64,000 nucleotides of DNA, from positions 62,001-126,000 of the forward strand of contig JACEVL010000280.1 of NCBI GenBank assembly GCA_020284085.1. Direction: 5' to 3'. A model generated the notes under the pieces. That model saw only the letters and a list, made by a program, of their open reading frames with translations. It was not told the origin of the DNA and did no database searches. The stretch is from Aporrectodea caliginosa (taxonomy: Eukaryota; Annelida; Clitellata; Crassiclitellata; Lumbricidae). Shown here piece after piece: positions 12,379 to 23,515 of the stretch. Position numbers and translations under genes: made by a program. Each line of letters opens with the position of its first letter. Within the stretch, counting starts at the first letter, position 1.

Positions 12379-12850
12379 AGGTAACCATCTGTATAGAGTA
12401 GACATCTTTACCTTATAAGCCACCTGGTACAAAAATATATAGGCTTAGACAACGTAAATATACACTGTACGTATTGACATAGCGGATAGCTTAAACAACT
12501 CTACAGTAAGGTTGCTTACATTAAGCTTAGTTTTGAACAAGGATAAAATCCAGTTGAAACTAAATGAAAAATATCAATGCCAAGTATAAAAGTTCAGCGT
12601 ATTAAACAAATACAGAGAAATTTAAGTATGCGCAATTTATGACATGCAGCCTATTTATGTAGAGGTTAAAACAGAATTAAAGGTAACATAAAAATCATCA
12701 ATTACAACAAAACACCAAATATACAGGATAAATGACTTGATTACACATTTATCTTTCGTAATGACCAAGCAAAACGTCTAACACTAAATCTAAGTAGAAT
12801 AAGCAAATAAATTCTATTACTTAATAAAATTATGAAACAACGACAATATC
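12379..12850. other. No recognisable feature
   Basis: AT-rich spacer between the 11.5-kb element and block copy B. No gene or repeat family recognised. Confidence 0.5.
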
Positions 12851-13084
12851 AATAGCCTAAAAAAGTCTCACAAAATGATGTAGGGCCCTACACCTGACTT
12901 TGCTGTAAAATATCTGGTCCAGCAGAAGCATACTTTGTGGAGCTATTCTGAAAAGAAAGTAGTACAAAGTAACTATTTGTATATACATGCAGTTATACTG
13001 CACTTCCAAAGAGCCATAGCTCATCTTTTCGTTAAAAATCTCCAATTCCAACTGTTTTCAACTGTAATTACGCGGAATCATAAT

Positions 13085-14128
13085 TCAGCACAGGTCAGCA
13101 ACTAAGTCGTCAGGTGGAGAAAATCGATGGCTAGAACAATGCTCTAGAAATTCCTTCTCTATTTCCAGCATAACGTCGCATATACCACATCCAAAAGACT
13201 TAGAGACAAACACTTTTTTGTGTATAGGACATTTGAATTTGCCAATGTACAGACATTCTCCATCTCTTTTCGGAAAAGGACCAGAAATTCCACTAGAATT
13301 CGAATGTAAGTTCGTTGAGTAACGTTCATTTTCTTTAACAAGATCGCCTGTACTACTAAATCTGATGAAGTGATCAGACAGGTTAGCAATTACTTCACTT
13401 CCCATTTTAAGATCCTGTTGCGGTGTTCCTGCATGGAGTTTAAACTGCTTCACTGAAGAACTGCTCTTGGTATAAGGTTTGTTGTGCGAGTGTTGATTCT
13501 CAGTTACATAAGTTTTTCTTTGACTCTTTAGAAGTCCAATATCTGTGAATCTGTCATTACAACGCTCGTACACGTAAGGTTTGACGGTTGTGTGGGTTTT
13601 CATATGTCCCTTCAATGTCCCTACTGGGACAATTGATTGCTGACATAAATGGCTGCTATATGGTTTTTCGGCTGTATGGGTTCTCATGTGAGTTTTCAGA
13701 TTACCACCTTCATTAAATGATTTCTGACATAGCTGACACCTGTATGGTTTTTCGCCAGTATGGATCCTCATGTGCGTTTTTAGATGACAACCGTCAATAA
13801 ATGATTTATTACACAGCTGGCAGCTATATGGTTTTTCGCCCGTATGGGTTTTCATGTGCCTTTTCAGAGTACCACCCTGATTAAATGATTTCTGACATAA
13901 CTGGCACCTGTATGGTTTTTCACCAGTATGGGTTCTAATGTGCGTTTTCAGATGACCACCTTCATTAAATGATTTCTCACATAACTGGCAGCTATATGGT
14001 TTTTCTCCAGTATGGGTTCTCATGTGCGTTTTCAGATGACAACCGTCAATAAATGATTTCTGACATAACTGGCACCTGAATGGTTTTTCACCAGTATGGG
14101 TTTTCGTATTTGCCATCAGGATACTCAC
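13085..14128 (-). CDS. C2H2 zinc-finger protein, 5 intact + 2 decayed fingers
   Basis: A predicted nuclear DNA-binding protein of about 343-347 residues. Five canonical Kruppel-type fingers run in tandem from residue about 17 to 154, joined by HTGEKPY linkers, each with Cys-x2-Cys and His-x3-His. Finger 6 has lost its first Cys (YSSHLC) and finger 7 has lost one Cys and both His. A C-terminal region of about 130 residues is shared with copy A and carries an isolated C2H2-like unit (CGICDVMLEIEKEFLEHCSSH minus ends). The most likely start is the ATG five codons into the frame, since the first codon is GTG. A splice acceptor just upstream (aacaattaag) suggests a 5' exon. The target is unknown. 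The pairwise-similar fingers point to recent finger duplication within the array. Confidence 0.75.
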   Translation of the reverse strand: MSILMANTKTHTGEKPFRCQLCQKSFIDGCHLKTHMRTHTGEKPYSCQLCEKSFNEGGHLKTHIRTHTGEKPYRCQLCQKSFNQGGTLKRHMKTHTGEKPYSCQLCNKSFIDGCHLKTHMRIHTGEKPYRCQLCQKSFNEGGNLKTHMRTHTAEKPYSSHLCQQSIVPVGTLKGHMKTHTTVKPYVYERCNDRFTDIGLLKSQRKTYVTENQHSHNKPYTKSSSSVKQFKLHAGTPQQDLKMGSEVIANLSDHFIRFSSTGDLVKENERYSTNLHSNSSGISGPFPKRDGECLYIGKFKCPIHKKVFVSKSFGCGICDVMLEIEKEFLEHCSSHRFSPPDDLVADLC

Positions 14129-14304
14129 TTAATTGTTAATTTCAATGTTTTTTTATATCCAGCATCGGTTCTCTGATGATCTGTGAGACGATCACATCGA
14201 GTATACAGTTTCTGAAAAAATCAACATATGTTTGTGTTGTTATGGTTATCTTATTCGTATGTGCTTCGCCCATCACAAGATTCAAAACAAAGTCGGGATC
14301 TGTA

Positions 14305-14542
14305 TATGTGAGGTGATCTGACAAAATCAGGCTTTAATATGTCGCATGACAGCATTATTGAGATAATAGTCAATTTTAGTGAAAAGTCGATTTTTACTTT
14401 TTTTGCATTTTCATTAGTACACTGTGTAATCTACTTATTTGCCAAATATTGCAGCTAATCTCAGTCTAGAATATTTCAATTAATTTATTTGTGAATATTG
14501 ATTCTGAGACATAAGTATGATTTTGTCAGATCGCCTCACATA
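14305..14542. mobile_element. Short TIR element in the zinc-finger upstream region
   Basis: Inverted termini tatgtgaggygatctgacaa bound a 238-bp AT-rich body with TA at both edges. Copy C of the block continues across this position without it. It is a TA-inserting MITE, with no coding capacity. Confidence 0.6.
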
Positions 14543-14814
14543 TGACCTTTGACAAGGATGAGTTTTGTTATGCTTTTAAAAGCAATTGCCTCTGTAAAAG
14601 GTTTCTGCAGTTGTTTTTTTTCATAGCCGTTCCAACACCAATAGTGTCCAGGTTCCCACATTACAGATTACTTCGTTTAAATTCGCCTTTCAGATGCTTA
14701 CAAGAAGAGTTCATGTTTCATGTATCAGTAGTAGTTCTTTTTGAGTTAAATATGAAATTATTCACACAGCATAAACTTCATGACGAAATACTGAAGCTAC
14801 CTATCCGTTGTATA

Positions 14815-15157
14815 CAGGCCCGCCGAGAGGGGGGCAGGGGGGGCAAATGCCCAGGGGCCCGGAGACTTTTAGGGGCCCGGCCCCGCAATAAAACTTATGA
14901 TATATATTATAATCAGATATAAAAAGGTTATGATTTTATGCCTTATAAAATATAAAAAATATACAGTGGCGTAACGGGGGGGCAAAATGCGGCTTGTGAC
15001 AATTTTCTTTCTGACAATATCACGGAAAAGCAAAAAGAAGGTCATCAAGAAATTTTTGCGGAAGTAAGAAAAGAAATTTCTAAAAAATGCTAAAGATAGT
15101 TAGGGGCCCGCCGTGACTGCTCAGCCTAGGGGCCCGGAATTTCTGTCGGCAGCCCTG
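14815..15157. mobile_element. hAT-type MITE (caggcccgccga family)
   Basis: Termini caggcccgccgag and ctgtcggcagccctg are inverted. The 8-bp target duplication gttgtata is perfect (14807-14814, 15158-15165). A relative in the opposite orientation is at 19320-19650. The 343-bp body holds two ggggcccgg clusters near the ends and is non-coding. Confidence 0.9.
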
Positions 15158-15171
15158 GTTGTATAATAGCA

Positions 15172-15513
15172 CAGTGCTTCCCAAACTTTTTAGTGTCACG
15201 GACCGGCAGGAATTTTCCCACTGCAGGAGGACCGGTGCCCAATTTATTAATTATTTATCTTTTATGATCACCTAAAATAAATTTCTCAAATATGTATTAA
15301 AATTGATTTAAATGCGTGTTTATCCAATTCTATAACTCTGTTGCCCTTTAAATGCTGGCCTAATAAGTGTTTTTTGCAATGACATTTAAAAATATAATAG
15401 CCATTTCTTGATTACAAGACAATCTGACCAGTTTCTTGACTCACTTTGTGGACCGGCAACTGAGGGCTTGTGGACCGGCACCGGTCCGCGGACCACCACT
15501 TTGGGAAGCACTG
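15172..15513. mobile_element. hAT-type MITE (cagtgcttcccaaa family)
   Basis: TIRs cagtgcttcccaaa / ttgggaagcactg are flanked by a perfect 8-bp duplication taatagca (15164-15171, 15514-15521). The body carries repeated ggaccggc/ccggtgc words. Length 342 bp. It landed 14 bp from the neighbouring MITE. Confidence 0.9.
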
Positions 15514-15879
15514 TAATAGCACACCGTTATGCTGTTATTCGGCATAAACTTAGTGAAGATAATAATAAATGACTAATTGACTATAGCGAAATATGAGGTA
15601 AAGCAAATCCATTGTAATATTATTAAGACGAAAGCCTTCTCCTACAGTTAGATTTTGAAGCAATGACAGAATTTTGCACGTCATTTTCATACACATGCTA
15701 AAATAACAGTAACATCTTTATAGAATATAATTTCATTGCAGCTCAATACAGAGGAATGACTGTTCATTCATGTACTCTCCAGCATCACCATATAAACCAA
15801 AGCATCATATTATCACTCACGTCCTTATTTATATTACTCCACTGGCTGAAAATCCTTGAGCGCATTCACTTCAAAGTCT

Positions 15880-16180
15880 TATGGCTAACCTACAACTCAA
15901 TGTAATACTTCCATGCAAAGTACCTTCGCACAATATTCACCATCAATCCAACCATCCCTGTCTACCTATTCGTCCTCATATCTCTTCTGTCTCCTCAAGA
16001 TCTTCTACCGATCCATATCCATTTTCCGTGGTGGGCCAAATCGTCTGGAACCCACTAAGCCTGCTTCCTGTGACTCTTACTAAAGCATTCTTTATTAGAC
16101 TCAAAACAGTACTTTTTGGCCATGCTAGAGTCGGGAGCGCCTCTGAGTAGTTGAAGGGGTGCTATATAAATTTACGAATG
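15880..16180 (+). mobile_element. LINE 3' end in block B
   Basis: The frame reads VVGQIVWNPLSLLPVTLTKA, then FFIRLKTVLF and GSASE-stop, the CR1/Jockey-type tail also seen in block A. The 3' non-coding part, ggggtgctatataaatttac, resembles the SINE tails at 20.7 and 33.8 kb. Confidence 0.6.
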
Positions 16181-16979
16181 AATGAATTATAAATGAATCC
16201 CACACTTCACCTCAACTCCAAAACAAACACCCTCAGAATCCCAAATATTCTCAGTTCCCCAAACAAAACTCGCTCACCATCACCTGTCTCAGGCTCTATT
16301 CGTCAAGACACAGGATTTCCAAATTGAAGTCCCACCTCTTCCAGAAATCATACCTCGAGCCATCCAACCCAAGCTTCCTCGTCCTCCAAGAAACCCGCCA
16401 CAACAGCTGACCTGTCTCTGGTCTGTCTGGCAAGCGGACTCGGACCTCCACTGGACATCGATCTCTGATATGACGCAGCGCTCGTGAGTAAGATGGTGCT
16501 TTCCGCTTAGCATTCTTTAGAGTAGCGCCTTAGAAATTTGTAGTTTATGATTAAGATGATTACTATTCGTCGTTGAGTGACTAGTTAGTAATAATAGCAA
16601 GGCACATTTCCACGAATTCTTTAAGTAATTTTCTACTACAATTTGTCTTGCTTAAACCCTTAATGTTACAGATCTGTCTCAAAACAGAATGCCCTCACGC
16701 CTGTATTCAGAAATACACCATTACATGAATAGACAAATAAAATCAAGCCAATTTAAACCCAAACCTCTGAAACCCCAAATATGCCCATTCCAGAGAATAG
16801 GGTTATTTCGGCATACTATATGTTTGTCTTTGAAACCGGGAAGTATTCAAAATATCAGCGGCGTAATTCGTGTGAAAATGGCCGAATTAGCATTGCATGG
16901 TACGTACGCGTCGTTATGCAGCTACCGTACATCTGAGCAGCGAAGCGATGGTTATTTACACGTAGTTTAAACATGATTG

Positions 16980-17082
16980 TAGCTTGCATCTGATGCTGCG
17001 GCATTATGCTTGATCAGCAATGTACGCAATAAATATCGTTATCATTAGCTCTTTTGTTAAAATTATGTAGTTTTCGAGTGCG
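16980..17082. repeat. Inverted arm of the 18.2-kb repeat
   Basis: This arm is the rough complement of 18225-18310 (tcgaaattacataatttt, aacaaaag, gatatttatattattgcgtaca). The hAT-like element between them therefore sits in a palindromic copy of the repeat. Confidence 0.55.
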
Positions 17083-18224
17083 CAGGGGCGGAGATTTTGG
17101 GGAGTATTAGCCTGATGAAAGTTTATTTAGTAATTATATCAAATGCAATATAATGTAAATGGTTTTAAGTTATTTGCACAATGCCAATGTAATGTAGTTA
17201 ATAGTTAGTTTATAGTCAGGATTCCATTCAGCCTGCTGTTTGAAAGAAGCTCAGTTACGCATTAATGAAAGCAATACTAAGAACAAAGCGAATTAGTATT
17301 GGGGTCGACTTATCGAATTGGTTGCTTCTATAACAGCGTTGCGCTCAATTACTCTGCGATCAACAGTTTCGCTGGCGTAGTGATACCGGTCAATCTTTCA
17401 TTCACAACCACGTTTTTTAGTAGACGGTGTCTGGTCGAAGTTTCCTCTGGCCGGTGTCGTTAGAAATAGTTTCTTTAGGTTTACAAACATTTTCGAAGAA
17501 ATTTTCTCAACATTTTGCCACGAGCGACCACCCCTGATACATACAACGGCGTTTTACCGTTCTTATGAATCACAATCGGTAAACATGTAGCCATAATTTT
17601 ACCAGAATTTGGTCCTTTTCAGTGTAAAATGTGTTGAAATTTCTTCCGAAATGTTTGTAAGCCTAAAAGAATTCTTCTAACGGTACCGGTCAGCATTGCA
17701 TCGGCTGAGAGGAGCTTCTCATAATTAGGCCTACGTCTACTAAAAACATGGTTGAGAGACCAAAATGGGTCTGGAAAGGTTGACCGGTTTATCCCTCCTG
17801 CATGAACGCGCATTGAGAAATTTAAATAGATGCGGAGAAAATGATTGATCACAAATATTGGAAACAGAAGATTGGAATTTGTTTTATAACATGTTATAAA
17901 GTTGAGAAACTATTAATTTGATAAGTCATTTTAATTATAATTCCTTTGATCTTGGAAACTATTTGAGATTAAACCGTTAATAAAAGTGAACTATTAATTC
18001 TTCAAACAATAGGCTAGTCGTAAAGATCCATAATACTTGACCTATAGGTAGCCTAGTCTATTAGCCTACATTTAGGCCTACCTTTGCAGTTGGCATTTAT
18101 TTGCAAAAATCTTGGTATAGCCTAAAATTGTTTACATTTATATTGCATTTGATATAATTACTAAATCGCTCATGGAACCCACAGAAATCGCCCCCCGTAA
18201 AGAAAAAGTCTAGATCCGCCCCTG
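17083..18224. mobile_element. hAT-type element forming a long palindrome
   Basis: Ends are caggggcggagatttt and tagatccgcccctg. Internally 17370-17530 and 17630-17790 are inverted copies of each other, centred near 17560. Part of each arm derives from a hAT transposase 3' end. I could not find a clean 8-bp target duplication, because the flanks are themselves inverted repeats. Confidence 0.65.
17670..17800 (+). pseudogene. hAT transposase dimerisation-domain relic
   Basis: The translation TVPVSIASAERSFS, then LK-WLR after an in-frame stop, matches the conserved C-terminal dimerisation motif of hAT transposases (S-AERSFS-L..IK..LRS). Only about 40 residues survive. Confidence 0.6.
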
Positions 18225-18909
18225 TGTGAATGCACCTCGAAATTACATAATTTTTAACAAAAGAACCGATAATTAGCGATATTTTATATTATTGCGTACA
18301 TTTTGTACCTTTTGGATAAACAAATATACGATTATGTGTGTTTTGAAACTAATCTGTGTATCCAAGATACACAAATACATACCTACAACATGTTTAAATA
18401 CGTATAAATATGCATCCATACATATATAGATGTACAATTGTACATGTATGCATGCGTACATGTACTACAATGCTGAATTCAGCCATTTTCACACAGATTA
18501 CGCGTATTATTATTTATTTTGATCACTTCCGGTTTTCAAAAGACAAACATATAAGTATGCAAATGAAGCCCTACATTCTCTCTAAAGAATGGTATATTTG
18601 TTTCTCTTCTGGGAAGAAAACTGAATACGCTACAGACAAAAACTAAGGGGGGAGTCCTTCCATTCAGCCATTTTTCACGCATATTACGGGTATTATTATT
18701 TATTTTGATCACTTCCGGTTTTCAAAAGACAAACATTTAACCATAGAAATGTAGCCCCACATTCCCTCTATAGAATGGTATAATTTGTGTCTCTTAATAT
18801 TAAATGACGGATAAGATATAGTCGAAAATCTAGGTGGTGGGTGGTATCCACCCCCCCCTGGTGCCTCGGGTATATTGGGTATAACTTTTGAATGGCGTGG
18901 GCTACCACC
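18225..18909 (+). mobile_element. piggyBac-type MITE copy 1, first part
   Basis: Collinear with the complete MITE at 44639-45626. It contains two tandem units of about 190 bp beginning cagccattttcacacagatt and the ggtggtatccaccccccc motif. It is interrupted by a hAT element at 18910-20157 and continues at 20158-20280, where it is cut off by a LINE tail, so the terminal TTAA is lost. Confidence 0.75.
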
Positions 18910-20157
18910 CAGGCTTCTCATTTGAAAATAGAAGGCGATCTGAAAATCGATCGCGCTGGATTAAGTAGGCGATCGGTGCGCGATCGACCTCGAGAGTTTT
19001 TGTGTACAGCGTATTTTGTGTATCGTATTCGTATAGCTGCATACTATTTAGTAGGCCTATCTCAGTTCAGTTCCGTTATTATTAATATATTGACAGTAGC
19101 CAGTAGGCCTATTATTAATTAGTTTTCTCATTACGCCCTTTCAAGATGATCGACTCAGAAGCGCTCCTAGTCCAGCCACGGCTAAATAAGACAGTCGTTA
19201 GGCTAAGTTATGAAAGAATAATGGTGTGACCGTGTGAACTCTATTCACTTAGACGGAGCGCAACAGCCACTCCAGTCCTAGGGCCAGAAGACGAGCGCCG
19301 TCGCCTCATCCGTCCCACACAGGGCTGCCGACAGAAATTCTGGGACCCTAGGCAGAGCAGTCACGGGCCCATAACTATCCTTAGACTTTATGAGAAAATT
19401 TAAAAAACTGAAATAGTAATAGTGCGGATACAACCCTACAAAATTATATTTATATAGGCTACATGTAGGCCTATGCTACTATTGTAGTTAAGTGTCCGTA
19501 ATATTATATATTATTTTAAAAGGCATAAATCATAAACTTTGTATAACTGATTATAATATTTTTCATAAGTTGATTGCTGGGCCCAGCCAGGGCTCCTAAA
19601 AGTCGCCGGGCCTCTGGGTTTTGCACCCCTGCCCCCTATCGGCGGGCCTGGTCCCACATCATTCATAGGCCCTAGTTGTAATAAGTTTTAACATGCTACT
19701 GCCTACTGCCTACTTGGCTATCTCGACTACATCCACATCGAACGAGTCACCTAATTTCCATGACAGAAGCGTGCTAAACTGTACATTATTATTCCACTTC
19801 GGCACCGTCGCCATAATTTCCGAAATTAGTGACGTTACGAACTTACAAATGACGTTACGCGGGAGGTGTCCACCGTGTTGTTATGACCAATCATACTGTA
19901 CGAAATTGGAGCGATCACTCAGCAGTCATTAGGCCTAGGTCACGAAACGCTGCGTTCCGAACGCATTCACCGCCGCCGCAAGGCCTAAGCAAAAATTAAA
20001 GTAATGTAAATTAGGTAAATAAAATAATGGCTCAAGTTTCCTCTTGGAGTAAATCGATCGCGCTCGATTTGCGCGATCGATTTATCGATCCACCAGACCC
20101 TTGCTAGGCGATCGACCAAGAGATCGATCGATCGATCGCCTCAAATGAGAAGCTCTG
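18910..20157. mobile_element. hAT element rich in cgatcgatcg
   Basis: TIRs read caggcttctcatttga on the left and tcaaatgagaagctctg on the right. The 8-bp duplication ctaccacc is perfect (18902-18909, 20158-20165) and the host repeat reads through when the element is removed. Subterminal sequence at both ends is dense in gatcgatcg/gcgatcg palindromes. No transposase is visible in the 1.25 kb; a second MITE is nested at 19320-19650. Confidence 0.9.
19320..19650. mobile_element. hAT-type MITE nested in a hAT element
   Basis: TIRs cagggctgccgacag / tatcggcgggcctg, with 8-bp duplication gtcccaca on both sides (19312-19319, 19651-19658). Same family as 14815-15157, opposite orientation. Confidence 0.9.
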
Positions 20158-20280
20158 CTACCACCATGATGTTTGCCTCAAAATGTGCGCCAATGAATCT
20201 GCTACAGCTACCTAATTTTCAAAATTTTTATTCCACATGGAAAAAAAAAATTATGCATAAAAAGTTAGGGGGGATGGGAT
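20158..20280 (+). mobile_element. piggyBac-type MITE copy 1, second part
   Basis: Resumes at accatgatgtttgcctcaaa exactly where 18909 left off and matches 45477-45590. The terminus is missing. Confidence 0.7.
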
Positions 20281-20289
20281 AAGCTGCCC

Positions 20290-20455
20290 CCCACTTTGGC
20301 AGATCTTCAACGTTAACGCTTTTCAAAAAGAACCTCAAGACTTATTTGTTCAAGATTTATTATGACTAGACTTTCCTGTTACGCGCTTTTGTGCAAGATT
20401 CTTTTTTGTTTAGGCTCGTTATAAATGACAGATTAATAATAATAATAATATATAA
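20290..20455 (+). mobile_element. LINE 3' end with short TAA tail
   Basis: The FKKNLKTYLFKIYYD-like translation is followed by gtgcaagattcttttttgtt, tagg and ataaatgacagattaataat. Same family as 1640-1845. Confidence 0.6.
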
Positions 20456-20644
20456 ATTACCAATAACAGTAATAATAATATTTCTAAAATTGCTATTTCT
20501 GACATTTATAATTATAATACTGTCTTAAAAAGTTAAAGACTCGACTGTTGGTGAGCTGGCTCATCATAAATTAACGTAATATGCAATATCTGTACGCCGT
20601 TTAAGCAAACCGTGATATCGTAATCACGATAATCATATTTAAAC

Positions 20645-20925
20645 CTCAATTGTATTGTATTGTATTGTATTATATTTGAACACTTGTTATAGCGCCCCTA
20701 CCAAATTTCCCATTCAGAGGCGCTCCCGACTACTGCGAAGACGCTGAATCGGAGTTTCACGCCGAAGCGCATGAGCAATTGCGAGTGAAGGACTTGCCCA
20801 GGGTCCCTACGCGGCGGCTTTGAGGTGAATTCGAACCCGCAACCCTCCAGCTGCAAGGCACCGAACATACCCAAACCACCGCGCCCAAGTTGTATTGTGA
20901 TGTGTTGTATTGTATTGTAAGAAAA
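20645..20925 (-). mobile_element. tRNA-derived SINE
   Basis: Read on the minus strand it has a tRNA-like head (gggcgcggtggtttgggta) and a B-box-like gggttcgaattc, then a body ending in gtcgggagcgcctctgaatg and a gggcgctataacaagtgttc tail, followed by repeated attgt/acaat pentamers. The plus-strand copy at 33605-33875 is nearly the same. The tail resembles the local LINE 3' ends. Confidence 0.75.
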
Positions 20926-21080
20926 GATCTTTTACTGGATGCGCGCACCCAGGAATATAGAGCCAGTGCAATACTTCAAGATACGGTACCGTATCTTAAA
21001 GTCTTGCACGTGTATATTAGGCTATGTGAAGATATGAGCAATGCGAACGCAGTCGAATTATGATCCTAGCTGATGACATT

Positions 21081-23293
21081 TTAACCCCCAGAAGGTTTCG
21101 CTACTTGGCCTACACTCAAGGTCTCGGGGGTGCAAATGCACCCCAATGTATTCTCGATGTATTTGAATCAATCGAATCATATAATACTATAAATAATTGG
21201 AGCACAGACAAAGTAGTTTTATTCAAGTAAATTCTAAGACAATTTATTACGTCATATGACGTCATGACATGGCGTCAAAGCAACATGTCGAAAAATGTAC
21301 ACTTTTACAGCACAACTATTTGAAAGTTTTCTGTACAACACAATTGTAACACTGATTAGTGTAAGGCCTACAGATGAAAAAGCAATATTGCAAAATATCC
21401 AATAAGTTTTCCTTATCTACTTTGCACACTCATGCACAGCCTGTGCAAAGTGCGACTAAATGGTCTGCGCAAGCAAATGAACCACACCTATGACACGTAG
21501 TACGCGATTTCTTGTCTTTACTGCGGTCACACAGAATGCAACGACCCTGCTTTCTCTTCCTCACAGCATTGTCTGCACCGCCATGGCCATTGTTCTGCTC
21601 TTCATAATTGTTTTGTGTCGCATCATCTCGAGCATCGCCTTGTGATTCATGCTGTTGTTCAATGCATTCATGAATTGTGGTTTTGAGCATGAGTGACAAT
21701 CCAGGAATACTCAGTCTGGATGTTAGATGTTTATAGACCAAATCTTTTCCAAGCTGTTTCAGGAAAAGTCTTCGACGATGTGTTTTCTTTGCATTCCACT
21801 GGGGATTCACATGACTCCAGATAATGAAGGCGTTGACTGCAGAGACATCCAGGATATTGTAAAACAACACCATTGGCCACCTGCGAGACTTTCGCTTAGT
21901 GGAGTAAGTTTCAACCATTTGATCCAATGTGTCCACACACCCCTTTGAACGATTGTAATCGAGTATGATCTCCGGCTTCTTATCTTCACGGTTGGATATC
22001 TGAGCATCTGTATGCATGCTGCTTAGCAGCATGACACTCTTGCCTTTCTTGGGGACATACGAAACTAGAGTCAGATTTTCCTGATGGCCAAATAGAGTGT
22101 CATTGACAACCCTGTCGCGATTTGGTAAAAACTCCACTGGAATGTCACTCTTATTCTTTCTCAGAGTTCCAACTAGACTTAGCTTCTTGGACAGCAGATG
22201 TCTTGCAAGTGGCACTGAAGTGAAGAAATTATCCATTGTCACATTCCTTCCAGACCCTTTGATGACTTCAATCAAGTCCCGGACTACACGCTCTCCTTGA
22301 TTCTTTTCCGGTGGTTCACCAGCTCGTTTACCAGTGTAAACTTGCATGTTCAACGCAAAGCTTGTACTCGAGTCGCAAAGTGCCCATAATTTAATCCTGT
22401 ACTTTGCAGGTTTTGATTTCATGTACTGTCGAAAGGGACAATGACCTCTGAAGCCGTTATGTGTAATTCCAGCGTTGAAATCATTGTGTCTGCATTCCTT
22501 CGAGCGTATCCGGTTGGTCCAGGTACCTGTTTCATCACATTTCGACTGGGTTGACGTCCGGTTGACACATAAGGAGTCTTCAGCCAAACTTCTTTTCCAT
22601 TTTTTGACTCGTACAGATGAGTTGAAATCAAATCCAGTTCATCGTCGAGGGAGGCTTGACGAAACACAGGCGGTGTTCCTGCTATGTCATCATCTGAATC
22701 TTGCGAGGATCCATCATCGGCCCGTTGCAGCTGCTCCGTGTCACTAACGTTGTCTTCGGAAGAATTTTCTTCACCACAGCTGTCATTATCGGTATTTTTC
22801 CCGAACTACAGTGCACTTTGTCTGGGAATCATCACTAAAACTATCTTCACCATCCGATTCTGATGACTGACTTTCTGATTCTAATATAAGCTTCCTTGCC
22901 TGTTCTGCGGTAAAAAATCGAATATTATCTTTTTTTCTAGTCGCCATTGTTGTTATCTCTTATAAATATACGCAATTTCTGTCTGGCAACAAAGAATATG
23001 TAATCTAAGAAAGGAGTCCATAGATATAAAAATGCCAAGTTAGATAATTGACTTATAAATGCCGCAATATAACACATGGGGTGCATTTGCACCCCGAGGA
23101 CCGCAATGTATAAACCTCAAAATTATCAGAAATGTTGAGGGGTACAATTATGGGCAAATAGGGTTAAGTGCATCCTCATAAATAAGGAAAAGTCATAAAA
23201 TGTAGGCGTCATATCATGAGTCCTTCTGGGTGAAACAAAGGAACAAAGTGTGACTAGGGGTGCAAATGCACCCCAAGAACGGCACAGGGTTAA
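21081..23293. mobile_element. piggyBac element
   Basis: TTAA at both ends (21081-21084, 23290-23293), each followed inward by CCC. Subterminal palindromes ggggtgcaaatgcacccc occur near both ends (21126, 23075, 23260). The transposase gene lies on the minus strand. The right flank is block C, so the element sits at the block edge. Copy A of the block keeps the TTAA plus about 25 bp of the same terminus at 3257-3283. Confidence 0.85.
21430..22667 (-). pseudogene. piggyBac (PGBD-like) transposase, internally deleted
   Basis: The long frame (22587-21430) contains CPFRQYMKSKPAKYRIKLWA, VTMDNFFTS with one catalytic Asp (about residue 119), LVGTLRKNKSDIP, and SKGCVDTLDQM with another catalytic Asp (about 219). 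A C-terminal cysteine-rich finger follows (CILC, CHRCGSFAC, C-x2-C). Upstream, EVWLKTPYVSTGRQPSRNV and PGPTGYAR are in another frame. About 110 residues that should lie between, including the first catalytic Asp, are missing. The protein cannot be an active transposase. A further acidic N-terminal coding trace runs to about 22930. Confidence 0.85.
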
Positions 23294-23294
23294 A

Positions 23295-23515
23295 CCAATT
23301 GACGGGAGGACGCTGTTTCGGGAGGCCAATGAGAAGAGAGTTGCAGTATTCCAAGCGGGAGAAAACAAATGCATGGACTTATATATGGTGGTAAGGATAG
23401 AGGGAGACCATCGTCTGAAAGCCTTGAGGCGCCTCAATTGAAAGAAACAGGAGCGGGTCAGGTTCGCTACGTGCTCCGTGAACTCGAGGAAGGAGTCGAA
23501 TGTGACACCCAAGTG
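23295..23515 (-). pseudogene. LINE reverse-transcriptase fragment (inverted copy)
   Basis: Same protein fragment as 3035-3258 with only a few differences (LKAFRR for LKAIRR) and the same frame break. It abuts the TTAA of the piggyBac element. Confidence 0.65.

Larger units (their letters stand above)
12850..16760. repeat. Block copy B: zinc-finger/LINE segmental duplication
   Basis: It has the same orientation as copy A and is inverted relative to copy C. It is the fullest copy: zinc-finger gene, upstream region, LINE tail and the gtagcgccttagaaatttgt segment. Three insertions are private to it: a TIR element at 14305-14542 and two hAT MITEs at 14815-15157 and 15172-15513. The corresponding site in copy C (near 25043-25062) is empty, so these insertions postdate the duplication. 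Confidence 0.85.

Noticed and set aside
14142..14324. 60-residue frame upstream of the zinc-finger gene as an extra exon
   Set aside because: Partly made of the inserted 14305-14542 element and not preserved as a frame in copy C.
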